The position numbers and the translations under genes are program-made. The notes under the pieces were generated by a model. It made no database searches. It saw only the letters and a program-made list of their open reading frames with translations, and had not been told where the DNA came from. From assembly GCF_050947875.1 (NCBI RefSeq), contig NC_134573.1:53122115-53186114 (forward strand): a DNA stretch of 64,000 nucleotides, in the 5' to 3' direction. Positions within the stretch are counted from its first letter, which is position 1; the number at the start of each line of letters is the position of its first letter. This document shows positions 22,441 to 36,659 of this stretch, in pieces. Source of the DNA: Dermacentor variabilis (taxonomy: Eukaryota > Arthropoda > Arachnida > Ixodida > Ixodidae).

Positions 22441-24289
22441 CGGTTTTAATCTACACAATCAGAGGCGTAGCTAGGTAGTCTGGTGCCCGGGGCGTCTAGG
22501 TGTATTGAGGAAGGCCAGAATATCGAAAATTTTCGATGAAGGGAGAGGTTTAGTTTCAACGGCATCACAGTCACCTTGGATACAGCGCATGTCTTCGTCC
22601 CCCTTCGCTTTGATTCCCAGATATGGCCAATGTAGCAGGTATACATGCTGTTTCACTTTCTCGCCAAATGACTCAAGGTGTAGCACTAATAACTTGAGAT
22701 AAGCGGATTTGCCCATCTGATGTTGGACTGTAAGGCTGTACGAGGCGTTATTGTGGGAAATATGGTTCACAAGTAACAAAAATATTTCAATAAAGTTTTT
22801 ATTAGTGATTTTAGAGGCAATATTGCATTTGTAAAATTGAATCCCCACAGTGATGTGTTGCCCAACAACAACTTCACAGATATCGTCCTAAGTACGATGG
22901 CGTGCAGTATTATGGATATGGGCAGCCCCAACACAAACGGAAATTAAAAAGAGTGTCCGTGACCCTGATCTCCCTCCCCCCGCCCCCATTATAAAACACC
23001 ACCGCTTCCCTAATGCGTGGGTGCCAATGCTACGACAATAAGGAGTTATTTTCATTCTCATCCATAACGGCTTTGTTAGTTTTTTATTGCTTCTATTGGC
23101 AAATTTGATCCGATCTGCGGTAATGCTACAAGGTTGAAAACAGAATAGAGTGTGCTTCGCTTCATTTACTAGTGTACTGGTGTCACCATGCCAAAAACAG
23201 AAGGCCGCAAAGAAGCCCGTTTCAGTGAAAGCTTGCGCCGCGGTTGGTCTACACTCGTAATGGAGGGCACCGGGAGATCGACGTCACCGGTGCACTTTTT
23301 CGCATTTCTTTAGGTACTGCCCTAATGGGCCACCCGCAGCGCCATAGTGCTGCAGTCTGTTCGCGTTTGTCGGCGTCCGCACTTGTGAACTTTGCACTGT
23401 CGCTCTCGAAGCACACTTCGCCGTAAACAGGAGCGCCGGGCGCGCTAGTTCAGCGCCCACAGCGGGACCATCTCTGGTGGCTGTTTTTTCATCTTCGCAG
23501 CGCGGGCTGAGTGAAATAGGGAAATAATGAGCCACATCGACAGACGGTATGTTTAGCGACACCCGCTCGAAGTATGAGCGCGCCACACACGCGCACCGCG
23601 CATGAAATGTTCCGCTAAGGCAAATAAACAATAGCGACTACTTAGCGAATAATTTTAGCTCGCACATTTGTGATACTTTTACGTAGGATCTTGATAAAGC
23701 TGCCGCCGACAATTCTGCGGCACTACACATCTAGTACATCGGGTACGTGAGCTTGGGCTGCCGGTTACCGGAGCATACTTTGCCATTTACGTGCAGTCAA
23801 GTAAGTTGAAAGAGGAAGATCTTCATACATATGTGACCCCTTGCCCCTCCCCGCCACTGGAACCTGGCACCAGTGGCGGGGAGGGGCAAGCTGGCCACCT
23901 GGCCGTGGGCCCCAGGTGGCCCCAGTGTTACTACGCCACTGTACACTATGCACCGAGTCACTAGGAAGTTTTCTGTCTTTGCACACAAACCGGTCAGAAG
24001 TTAAGCGACGACGTCAAAGGGAGATACGGCAGAGGAGCAAGCGAACGTGGCAGCTGACTGCATGGGCCATGGTGGCACCGTCAGTTCATCGGAAATAACC
24101 AGTGTGTCTTCCTTGGGCGGAAGTTCATCACCGAAGGCAGGAACAACTTAACTCTTGATTGAAAGTTCCCCTGTGCCACCGTCGACAAAAGAACCACTCT
24201 CTTGGAGAAAGACAGTGCCAAAAATAAGCTCGTGCGTATAACGCTACCGAACCAGGAAATGAGTTGCGAATACGTTTCAGGCTAACGAG
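22441..24289. other. unassigned DNA with repeat-like segments
   Basis: The minus-strand frame at 22471-22848 and the frames around 23284-23631 show no domain I recognise. A perfect hairpin at 23840-23890 lies in a CCC-rich segment of interspersed-repeat character. Confidence 0.35.
23840..23890. repeat. perfect 21-bp inverted repeat (hairpin)
   Basis: The arms at 23840-23860 and 23870-23890 are exact reverse complements separated by 9 bases. The left arm begins CTTGCCCCTCC and ends GCCACTGG. Confidence 0.9.
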
Positions 24290-24680
24290 GCGTTGACGAG
24301 GCAAAGTCAGAAAGGATACGGTATTTCTCCGCCTACATCACGAAATCTTTGTAGATTTGTGCTTGCAAAACATAACTTTATACCCAGTGCGACCTTTGAA
24401 GGAACGACTCATAACAGAAACGGTTGCATGGAGATTAAGATGAACTGCAACGATTGCAATGGGCATCATTGGTATCAGACATATGTTGGCGGGGTGTCCC
24501 GCGACTCTGCCCGATCTCGTTGAAAAATGGACACAGCGGGGAAAAAGGATTCAAATTCCATCGTTTCAAGACCAAATAAAGGCTGTCCAGAGGGCCCATA
24601 TTCTCGCTGAAGCGCTTGGCCTGCGAGTGCCAACGTGGGAGCGGTCCGCCTCGGCTTCAAAAGACGAGTCGCCGAAGCAT
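24290..24680 (+). pseudogene. I-type LINE C-terminal fragment
   Basis: CNDCNG at about 24447 and, one frame over, IGIRHMLAGCPA at about 24465-24500 form a broken CCHC motif of the kind found after the RNase H of I-type LINEs. Then DQIKAVQRAHILAEALGLRVPTWER (24575-24645) closely parallels AVQRARERAERHGLSVPTWD at the C-terminus of the I-type LINE at 39482. One frameshift. A (CA)n tract follows. Confidence 0.7.
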
Positions 24681-24697
24681 ATTCGAATGAAAATTTC

Positions 24698-24701
<4 letters not shown>

Positions 24702-24744
<43 letters not shown>
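24702..24744. repeat. (CA)n microsatellite
   Basis: About 20 CA units just 3' of the LINE fragment, possibly grown from its tail. Confidence 0.97.
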
Positions 24745-24748
<4 letters not shown>

Positions 24749-25312
24749 CTTCATTAAAGCTGTTGCACATAATCCATCTGTTAACACGTGTATTTTTTTC
24801 CTAAGCATCGTGACTGGCGGAGACATCTGAGGTAAAGCATTTTCTGTGACCTTACCTCCATCGGTCACGAGGTACAGTTTGCCGGCGGTGGCGGGGGTGA
24901 GAGCCGCCTGCGCATGGAAGGCGGAAGGTGCAGTCGGGCGCACGGAGGTGTCGAGCTACGGTCAGAAGCGGGATAACTATTGCGCCGATTAGCTTGTCGC
25001 GAGGTGCTCCTGGAATAGGCCGACCAGGGAACGTTGCTGCGACCATTTCCGGCGCGAGAAAACGCTTATGGCGGATCGTATCGTGATTCTTTCAGGAGCT
25101 GACGACAGAACCGAGCTATGTGCCGAGTAGCACCATAACAATAACACACAGGAGGACGGCGGCATGCATTGTACTTGTGAAATGATTTTTGATATATTTG
25201 CCCTTTTATTATTTTCTTACCAACGGCGTTTCACACGTTCATTTCTTTTCCTTGCACTTCAAATTTTTTTCCGCTTTAACATCCCTTAATATTCGTTTTG
25301 TCTTAACACGCA
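24745..25312. other. unassigned DNA
   Basis: GC-rich segment at 24840-25060 followed by AT-rich sequence. No domain recognised; it could hold the eroded RT part of the LINE that starts at about 25313. Confidence 0.3.
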
Positions 25313-26880
<1,568 letters not shown>

Positions 26881-28189
26881 TATGATTCAATGCCTGCAGA
26901 AATGGGTGACCAACACGTGCTCCATGAAAAGGTAGTAGTGACGCGTCTCAACAACACTCAGCGACTGGAAGGAAGATTTGTCTACTTCTGCAATCCATAA
27001 AACATCTGTCATCGCAGGTGGTACTCAAAGACATATGCGTAGACGTCGGGCCAAGAGGCGCTCAATGGCATCCTCCGAAGCGTGAGATATACTGTGGTGA
27101 AGAACAGGACCTGAACACGCTATCATTCGCGCAGTCATTGCACAGTGCATGTGAAGCAATTAGGATGACATGAAAATATGAATGCAAATTACGATTTTGT
27201 TGCCAATATGAGTGAGAATTACCATTGATTTGGTCTCATGCTGGAACCGTTCTAAATGCTAATGTTTATGCTCTTTCTGCGAATATATTTGAAGCCCCAT
27301 TTTCTGTACTGCAATAAAATAAAATACAATTTTTATGCTTGTTATTTGAACTACTGTTGATCACGTTAACCTCAAGACTAATCACGAAAAATATCAAAAC
27401 TAATCACGAGAAACGTGGATGTTTTGGGAAGGACAGAATTACGCCATGTTCTGTTTGGAGCTGCACAGTTTATCTCTTGCAGTCTGTACTGTCTACGCAG
27501 TCAACGCAGAACATTTTGTCATAATTCACGCTACCTTGATGCGCCGTGAATCTGTCAAATTTCGTTCCCCAATGAGGGAATTTCATATTTTAAATGGTAG
27601 CTTAGCATGTACTGATTTTGTTTATTTGTATGCAATACAATGGCTGTGTGGAATCTGACTCTAAAATAGAATGATGTCGGCGTTTTGCCTCAAAGGCGAA
27701 GAAATATTAGCGAGAGCCGAGCTTTACACAGCTACAGGAAGTAAGGGTCGTTATTTTATTGACAAAATTAATACAATATATATTAGTTTACTAAAGATTA
27801 TAATAAGAGTTGTGTTCCGCGGGCAAGCAAGAATGAACAGTTCTCAGTCGCTAACCGTGGACACGCTGTCAGAATGCTGGCGAGATTGAGAGCGCCAGCC
27901 GTGGTGAGCAAACTATTCGCCCTCCCTCTCACTTCAAGGCGTCTTCGAAACTAGGCGCGCGAGAGCACCGCAACACGAAGTTTTCAGTAATCTCGGCTTT
28001 CCTCGCCTTTGCACCGAACTCAGATTGCCTCCAAGATTGGGAGCGCGGAGCCGGATCATACCCAACAACGGTTAGGCCAGAGTAGGAGACGCGACTCACC
28101 GGAACCCGCCCACCCCCTCCTCCCCTTCTTAGCACGCGCTTGATTCCGTTACTGCATGCTGACCAGCTCCTCTTGCGGGCGCAACACTG
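26881..28189. other. unassigned DNA
   Basis: AT-rich, no gene recognised. The right part may belong to the unclassified repeat that ends at 28385. Confidence 0.35.
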
Positions 28190-28390
28190 GGCGAGAGGGA
28201 AGACGGCTTGCATCGAACCACGAACCTTCTTGGCTCACCCTCGTGAGCGTTTTCTCATGACTGCATCATAAGGCGTGCGGGGCGCACTATTATCTTATCG
28301 CACTTGAACATTATGCAGCCTCATACTGACACCAGCGCTTATAACGGAAATCTGCTTGGAGTGTCTCTATAATTGTTATCGCAATGGAAA
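28190..28390. repeat. unclassified interspersed repeat, copy 2
   Basis: Shares GGCTCACCCTC and the terminal block GGAGTGTC..ATAATTG.TATCGCAAT with 11495-11590 in the same orientation. Diverged; no coding motif. Confidence 0.5.
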
Positions 28391-30394
28391 AACTTGGTGG
28401 CTTCAACGTAGTGGTTACGGAAGGGGCATGTAAGAAGAAGCACTATGCCCAGGTTTTATCCAGCAGCTCTCTGGTCCCCGTACATGGGTGCGGTGTATCC
28501 TGGCAACGTCATAGCTGCATAAGGAAGCAGGAATAGCCGTATCATATGCCATTTAGCGTTCTCTTGTTTGCTGACTTTTTAAGTAGGCCTCATTGCCGCC
28601 ACCATTACGCCCAAGTATCACCTTGGAAACACCGCAAAGTGGCCCCGGTAAATAAGTACGGGACGCATAATCAATATCACGATTTCGGAGGCGCCAGGCC
28701 ACGTCCAATAATTATTGTCACAATTCACAAGACTACACCATTCCACGTGTCGGATATAAGAACACGCACGTTTTGGCCATTGTAAATATCCGCGCGCTCC
28801 GACAGCCCCCCACAACACCATCACTTTCGCGTCTGCGTTTTATCTGATATCGAAGCTCTGTTGTGCAAAGATTGCATAAGATAGGCGTCAACCGCCCTGA
28901 GCGTAAACACGCTTATTTTTCTCATGACGTTATCGAAGGAATGCGTTATGTTCGTGCTTGATAACAAGGTGCGCACTCATTATGACACCGTAGTACTTAA
29001 GCTTCAGATATATGTGCGTGCAGACACTCTCCCCGCGAGCACACCGTGGACACCAGCGATTGCAATGGCTTGCCACTTACGCGTGGGTCTCTTGCCGGTA
29101 AGTCCACATATGCACGCAGAATTTCCACCAGTAGGCGTGCACCAGCATGATTGTTCAGTTTTCACGCGAAAACTTAAGAAATGTTGCCAAGAATATTGGT
29201 CCTCATGAAGTATGCAAGTGGTACGGTGGAAATTTGGGAATATACTCTATCAGGGAGTTTACATCCTTGCACAGACGCCACAGAAAATATGACAGGCTGC
29301 CGAGGAGACTGAAGGCAGATAACAACACGGCGCATGGGATGACTGAGGCTGAATATGCCGTTTGTTTTGTCATTAACGAAACGATGTAGTTATTAAACAA
29401 AACCTCCACTTCTGGCCGTCAGAACGCTGACCTATGCCGAGCGGTGGCGACACCGCTGTGACCCCCGCTGTCCCATTAGACACATTTGCGTATACGTCCG
29501 AGCTTTCTTTGCCAGTTTTTTTGCCACGGTTCATGGTAACTGAGCTATGGGTAAACTCCACCCCATTGCGTACTCAATGTGGCTTCATAAAATTTATTCT
29601 GCTGAATAAAAAAAGATTCAGGAATATTGCATGTCACAACAGTGGAGCCGCCATTAACAGGCACGCCGTAGTGTGGAACGTCAGAATAATTTTGACGAAC
29701 TCGGTTTTTTGACGTTCATCCAAGGCACGGTACACGGGCGATCAGTGCAGTTTCCTTTGCCTGTTCGAATTTTCGAGTGCTGCTGCTGTCGCTGCCTTGC
29801 ACACGACGTAGGGAGTTCAGAGCTTGCATATGCGTGGCAGGAACGTGGCAGAGAGAAAAAGCGATGAGAAACGGTGCTTGGGAACTCTCCATGGTGTCGT
29901 CACAATCTCCTGTGACCTCTCTTGGCGTTGCCACAATAGCCTCTTGACTTCTGTAATTATCCGTTGCCCCTCGCAAGAGCGTTACAGAAACTGCAGTGCT
30001 CAGTTTTGTACTAACGTGCAACAGCCCAGAGGGAAGGCAGACAGAATGGTAGGGAGAAGGTGCGGAGACGAGGCAGACAGTGGATAGAACGAAGTCAGTC
30101 TGGAAACGACAGCCTTTTTATTCATCACTTGCGGCTGGCATGCATGGTGGAGGGAGAGAAAAAGCGATGTAAGGACTCAAGGAAACACTACTACTAGACA
30201 TGGCAGTAGTTTCGGTCAAATTGGATAAAAATGTATAGAGTACGTTTCTAGTATTTCTGAAAAATAAACACCATGCAAATTTGCCATGCGGACAACTGAC
30301 GTTGTGCGGGCAGACGCAAACCGCATTAACGAACCATGGCGTTCAGACGAGGCTGTAACAAAAACGAACGAATACATCTTTACCCTCCGCAGTA
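28391..30394. other. unassigned DNA
   Basis: Many short frames, none with a recognisable domain. GAGAGAAAAAGCGATG occurs twice (about 29852 and 30153), 300 bases apart, hinting at a local duplication. Confidence 0.35.
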
Positions 30395-30618
30395 GTTTTG
30401 TTGATGATGCCATTGGTAGAGGTCGCGGTTTCGATCCCAACCGCGTCCGTCGCATTTAGACTCCATAGAAATGCAAAGAATGCTCGCGTAATAAGATTCA
30501 GGCGCACATTAAACAACCCCAGGCGATCAAAATTAATGTAAGGTCCACCACTGGGGGGCCGTGTGGATCATATTCAGATTGTGGCCTTGGCAAGTGAAGC
30601 CCCACATATTATTTAATG
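30395..30618 (+). mobile_element. degraded Ruka-like SINE
   Basis: A box-B-like GGTTTCGATCCCAACCGCG is followed by diverged body blocks (CGCACATTAAACAACCCCAG, then CCACCACTGGGGGGCCGTG) and the end AAGCCCCACATATTATTTAA. The block order matches the better copy at 14622-14855. Box A is mostly lost. Confidence 0.65.
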
Positions 30619-31683
30619 TGTAACACTTCAGGCATGAAGAGTTGCCCCGTCTGAGGCAATTACAGTGCTAACCTTCTTGCAATCAACCAACAATGGCAAA
30701 GAATAACGTCTCAAGCAAACACGTATTGCTGTGTGGTCTCTGTACCAGATACATTGACGAATGACTTTAGTATTCCACTAAACGATAATAAATTTAAACA
30801 TTCGCCGTAATGTGCCCAGCCAATTGTTGTCACTCAAAGCAAATCGCAATGCAAAATATGCCTATATCGAGTCCGAGAGTGTATGGCATCCGCATAATTA
30901 TTTTCACTTCAGGCCCATTCAACATATAAATGACACAAAGAACGGTAATAAATCAGGAAGCATAAATTTTGAAAGGCGTATTCTGTCAGTTTAGCCCGTC
31001 TCAATCACTTAAATTGTTACATTAGGACTACACACCAAAAAGCAGCAAAAAGGTTTCAATGGATCATCACTTATCGAAGAATTGACGGCGGAAATTATGG
31101 TATAAGTCACGAGACAGAGACGGAATTGTACTATATGTTGCGTGATCAGATGGCTGGGTAAGAGCACCAAGGCGCCTGTGGCGGACATGATCCTGTCTAT
31201 CTCGAAGCATCTCCTACTTGAGCTTTTAGCGGCACCGCTTTACTGCAGCCAGGGTCACATACTTCTGAAAGGTCTACTTGTCCACAAACTCCTGGGTTTG
31301 CTCCTTGATTGCGCAGCCTGTGCTATCTGATTCATTTCATCTACGAGGTGGTGGTCAGCCCACCTTGTTTGTGTGGTCAATGAACAGTTCGTACAGTTAA
31401 GTAGAGCCTCTTAAATTTTGGAGCGCAGGTCTTAGGTGGCCGTTTCCTTGTTCCGGTCAGCGTCATCCCTCGGCCTAACCTAGGGAACGAGCACAGCGAA
31501 GCAAAAAAAGCAAACGATGAGTCTAGCGGGGAAGGAATGACTGTGACAGCGAAGAGAGCACGAGGAGGAAAACGGAAAAGGAGGGCGCAGCGGCACCATG
31601 AGGCGAAAGCGGAGGAGGAGGGCATGGCTAAATCTAGAGAAAAGTGTAGTTCTGCGCCAAATCGGCTGTGCGTCGATGGCCGT
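30619..31683. other. unassigned DNA
   Basis: A 62-residue leucine-rich frame at 31142-31330 has no clear homology. Nothing else recognised. Confidence 0.35.
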
Positions 31684-31994
31684 TACACTCTAAGAACACT
31701 TTACACCCTTTGGCTTGCCCCTTCTGCCACACAACGATAATCGTCATCTGCCTTGATGCGTTTCCTTTCTTTAACGTGGCGACCCCGGAACTTTCCAGTG
31801 ACGAACGGCACGCGCGTTATCAGGAGGGGCACTCCAAAGGCTGTAAACTGTTCTATGCTGATAACGCTCGTGCCGTTCGTTACTGGAAAGTTCCGGGCCC
31901 GCGTTAAAGAAAGGAAGCGCATCAAGTCAGATGATGATTATTGTTGTGTGGTAGAAGGGGCATGCCAAATGGTGTAAATTGTTCTTAGAGCGTA
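31684..31994. repeat. 311-bp foldback (long inverted repeat)
   Basis: The arms 31684-31823 and 31858-31994 are near-perfect reverse complements (about nine in ten bases by eye) around a 34-base centre. The centre itself resembles the outer arm end: AGGGGCACTCCAAAGGCTGT inside versus AGGGGCATGCCAAATGGTGT outside. Because the element is palindromic, both strands carry a similar 74-residue frame (31701-31925 minus, 31753-31977 plus). I read this as structure, not as two genes. Likely a foldback or MITE-like element. Confidence 0.85.
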
Positions 31995-32528
31995 TGAAAT
32001 GGCGCAAGTGTAGCGCGCCGTCGTCTGTTAACCTATGTCATGCGGTGAGTGTGTCCACCGACAACATATAAGGAAACAAAGCGCTTCATTAACGTACTTA
32101 TGTCTGCGGCGGCTGCTGTGAAACGCGAACGCGTTACTCGCGCGCTGCCACTCTAGATCTCCCTATTAGCGAGTATAAAATTTTGCACTAGGGAGTATCC
32201 TAATCGTCAGTCAGATGTACCTACTAGGACACAGCGCATGAATGTGAAGATCTGTAATGATGACTGTACCTTTATTCATTAGAACTTAACTAACTTCGTC
32301 TTAATTGAGATGGAAGACCGTGGGTTGCAGTTCTAGTTTTTCTCGTAGGGTCGACTTCCTTTGGTGATAGTTGGTTCGAGTGCCTTACTTAAAGTTATAT
32401 TAATTCACTGTACCTTAAAGATTATTGCATGAATTATCAAAAAATAATTTTCTAACATTTGCAGCTTTTCTTATAAATTAAATGAACGAACCCATGTGTT
32501 CAAATTTTCAGGTTTCTTTCGACTGTGT
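31995..32528. other. unassigned DNA
   Basis: AT-rich flank of Ty3 copy A2; no gene recognised. Confidence 0.35.
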
Positions 32529-32935
32529 TTTTACGTGGTAGTGACGGTGAATAATACAGCGGTAAAACTGTGAATGACGAAACTTACTTTTTATTAGGCA
32601 AATCTGTGCCCATGAAAGCGAGTTACACTCAATGCACAGGAATAGCGGAGAACACAGTCGGCGAACGTCCAAATCTGATGAATGGGCCAAGCGGTTCGCC
32701 TTTAATGCATCAGCCAGAGTAATCGCTGGTACCCGTGGTGTCCCAGAAATTTCTGCACCATTCGTGTCGCACCTACATGCAATCAGGTCACACAAGGTTC
32801 GGTGACAACAGACAACTAATTGAACCATCGATAACGTTCAAGGAACTTCCGATACATGCAGGCGCGTTCTGCGCTGAGCAATAACATTTCATTGACGATC
32901 AAACGCGGTCGCCGGATAAAAAAGTACACTTGTCA
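32529..32935 (-). repeat. 3' LTR of Ty3 copy A2
   Basis: Aligns to the A1 LTR from ACGTGGTAGTGACGGTGAAT to ACTTGTCA. It is followed by ATACCCCCTC, the eroded polypurine tract on the minus strand. Confidence 0.85.
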
Positions 32936-33290
32936 ATACCCCCTCATAAAGATTATCGTCCTGGTTCTAAAAAACACTCAAGGAGAGCGAAAATCAAAAG
33001 TACACTTACTGAAGAAAAATAACAGAACAAAGAAACGAACTCCCAAGCAACAAAGTCCAAAGAAAGTCCAACGTTCAGGTATGGAAATTCCCAAAGCTCG
33101 TTAGCGCTGGTAGAGCAGCTTAAGTCGTACAACATGGACTATTTAAGGTTGTGAATGGCGCCGCTGTGATTGTGAAACGCCGTCTCGTACGACCTCATAG
33201 TCGAGTGCGCCAATGAGCAGATGATCTTGTAGGATGCAAAATGATTTGGGTCCAAATCCAAACATGATCACCAGTCTCGTGTTCCACGTA

Positions 33291-36200
33291 TCACAGTCGA
33301 AGATTGCACTGTTGGCGGCCGCTCCTCTTGTGGTTCATTACGCGAAGGCGGGCGAGCTGTCGGGTTTCATCGGCGCGCTGCAGATTGGCGGCGACGTCGA
33401 CATCCTCTTGGTCGGTGACGTGCGGCAGCATGGCGTCAAGAGTCGTCCTACGATTGCTGTCGTAAACTAGATTAAATGTTGTGATCCGCGTTCTTTCTTT
33501 CCTCATCATGTTGTAAGTGATGGTTACGTACGACAGGATGGCATCACGAGTCTTGTGTTCGACGTCGACATACATTGGAAACATGTCAATGAGGGTCTAG
33601 TTCAGTCGCTCCGTAAGACCATTCGTCTGCGGGTGGTAGGCAGTTGTCCTCCTGTGACTTCTCTGATTACTGTAAGATGGCTTGGGTGAGCTCTTCATTG
33701 AAGGCCGTTCGTCCATCGCTGTTGTAGACTTCTGAGGCACCATGTAGCAGCAGGATTTTCTCGACAAAGAATGCAGCTACTTCAACCGCACTACCTTGAG
33801 TTAGAGCTTTGTTTTGGTGTAGCGAGTAAGGTAGTTGGTAGTCCCGACAGTCCACTTGTTTCGAGATGTTGACATCGGAAAGGACCGCAACAAATCCATC
33901 CGGATCTGCTGAAATGATTGGTATGGACGCTCGATCGGGTGCAATATTTCCACCCCCTTTGTCTGTGGTGTCTTGCGTGACTGGCAGTCTTGAAATGTAA
34001 TCCGCCACGTGGGCTGTGAGGCGCAGCCAATGGTACTTCTATTGTATTCTTGCGAGCGTATCGGAAAACCTGAGGTACCCGGATGTCTTATCATTGTTCC
34101 AGGCAGGCAGCGCTTCTGACGGGAGTGCTGCGGGTACGTAGAGAAAGTACGCTTCGCGGTTTGGCGAAAAGTTCTTCACCCGGACAACGTTTCGTAAAAA
34201 AAAACTAAGCTAATCGGCGCCTGAATGCCCTAGAGACAACGACGGCCTTGCCTCCCAAGTGCTCAGCAAGACTTCGCAGTCCCGGGTCCGCTCGCTCCTC
34301 CTCGGCAAACTCGTCTGCACTTATTGTAACTAAAAAGATGGCCTCATCTTGGTCATCTTAGGGCTGCGGGCCTACGGGAGCGCGAGGCAGGCAATAGACA
34401 TCAGTGTTTTCGTCCGGACTTGTAAATTATAGTGATGGCGTCTTTTTGCAGGCTGAGGCTCCACTGCGCCAGGCGTCTTGAAGGGTCCTTTAAATTTGCT
34501 AGCCAACACAGCGTGTGATCGTCGCTGACGACTTGTAAAGGCCTGTCATATAGGTGAGGCCGGAATTTCGCTGTGGCCCAAGTGGCATTTCTTTTCGGTG
34601 GTAGAATAACTGCATTCCGGTTTTGACAGCGACTGGCTAGCGTAAGTTATCAATCGTTCATGTCCGTCTTTCCCCATGACTAGGACAGTACCAAGGCGTA
34701 GGCTACTGGCGTAAGTGCGGATTTCTGTATCGGCGTCCTCATTGAAGTGCGCGAGTACCGATGGCGACTGCATGCGTCGATTGAGCTCTTGAAATGCGTC
34801 GGCCTTCGGCGTTTTCCACTTGAACTCAACATCACATTTAGTTAGATGTGTCAGCGGCTCAGCGGTGCGTGAAAAAGCGTTGAGAAAGCACCTGCACTAG
34901 CCAGACATGCCAAGGAATCAACGCTCTGCCTTCTTGTCGATCTTGTCGATGGCCTGCTGGGACTTTGGCATCGCAGCTGTATTCTTCAGGTCGGGGCGCA
35001 CTTCCGATTTTCTGATGACAAGGTCCAGAAACGAAAGCTCGTCGTAAGCGAAGGGGCACTTTACCGGCTTCAGAGTGATCTCTGATGACTTCATGTTGTC
35101 TAGTACTGTCGCAAGCTTCCTAAGGTGATTGTTGAAATATCAGCCGATGACGACTACGTCATCCAATAAACAAGACAGGTCTGCCACTTCAACCCTGCCA
35201 TCACCGTGTCCATGACGCACCGGAACGTTGGAGGCATCGAGAAAACTACAATGTCAGGACTTAAACTCTTGGGGGCCGTCTGGCGTGAGGATGACAGTCC
35301 TTCGCGATCTCTCTCGTAGACTTCTATTTGCCAGTAGCACGTCTTGAGATCCCCCGACGATCGTGCATCATTGCGAGGGAGTATACGCCCTTCTTCGGGA
35401 TTTTCAGTCGACGATAGTTGGTTGAGAAACGCTTGGTTCCATCCTTTTTCTTCAGGAATATTACAGGAGATGCCCACGGACTTTTTGACGGCTATGTGAT
35501 GTCATCGCGTAGCATTTCGTCCATCTTTTTTCTTATAGCTTCCAGTTGTCACGTTGACACTCGGTGAGGGCTCTGGCGAAGTGGCAGAGAGCGCTCTGCA
35601 GTTATTATTCAATGCTTTGCGACTGGTGTTCAGCCAATCCTCGATGACGTCAAAAAGTAGTTTTTCATCGTCGGAGAATAGTCTGAGCAGTTGCTGCTTA
35701 CTCACGGGAAGACTTGAATATATGTCCAACTCTATTTCGGGAACTATAGTGGTAGCAACAGATGCGACAGAAACCGAGATGACAAACGCATTTCTTGTTT
35801 CTGCAATTTCCTCGATGCATAGCGATCCTGGTGGCCGTGTTGGCTTGCTTGAACGCCTGGGTGAAATTTGTCAGCATCACTTTCGCTTTCCCGCCATGAA
35901 GTCGACGTGTATCGCGAATAAAATTTCACAATCGAGGAGCAGGCGTTGATCACCCTCACTGACGCCTTCTAAGTATGCGGGTGCTTCGGTGCCGATGGAG
36001 ATAACAATAATAGAGCGAGGCGGGATTCTCACTTGAACGTCGAGCACACTCAGGGAGTGGTGACTACGAAAGCTTCCTGGCCGTATCGCGCGATCTTCTG
36101 TACGCGCTATCGACTTCCACTTCACGCCGTGTTGGGTCAGGAAGTCCATTATGGGATTGACGCCTGGTGAACAATGGTAGAGGATAACGGATGCGGTAGG

Positions 36201-36540
36201 GTCAGTCCGGCAACGAACGGAAATTGTTGCCTTGCACCTTCGAGTCGGCGTTATTTGTTGTTATCCAGTGGTATGAGAGTGCGAACCTTCCCATGCTGTC
36301 CTAATGTTTTTTCAACTGGGCGGGAATGGGTTCATTCATTATGCAGTGATCGGCTCCTTTGTCCACTAACACGCGGACTGCGTGTCCGTCGAGAAGCACG
36401 TCCAGGCCTGGGGTTCTTTGTCTTGCGTTGCAGTTCGGTGTTGGCGTCGGATTACTGCTGCGTTGTGTTGATCTGAAGCTCGAACGTTGCGTCGTCAGGT
36501 CGTCTTTCGTCGGCATAATCTTGACTTCCAGGCTTCATCG
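33291..36540 (-). pseudogene. pol: Ty3/gypsy pol of copy A2, broken
   Basis: Segments from the 5' side: protease-like LDVLLDGHAVRVLVDKGADH (36301-36516), with the active-site Thr-Gly changed to Lys-Gly; linker at 35877-36149; RT with CYWQIEVYERDRE and TVMAGLKWQTCLVY (35154-35477), where one lost base shifts the YLDD box; RNase [21 protein letters not shown] (34546-34773); decayed integrase zinc and catalytic region (33667-34094); integrase C-terminal side with MLPHVTDQEDVDVAANLQRA (33291-33584). Unlike A1, this copy keeps the DNA around the second catalytic Asp (33641-33728), though in decayed form. Confidence 0.85.
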
Positions 36541-36659
36541 AGATGGCGTCGTCTGGTAGTTATGTCGTCTAAAAACACTTTTTTGGCGTCTCAAGTTGCG
36601 ACCGAATAATTTTTGTCAGTGTGACGAACAGCAACCGGTTTCTATATTGCTTGCTGTTT

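Noticed and set aside
31701..31977. Two similar 74-residue proteins on opposite strands
   Set aside because: They result from the palindromic foldback; neither shows a domain or start context.
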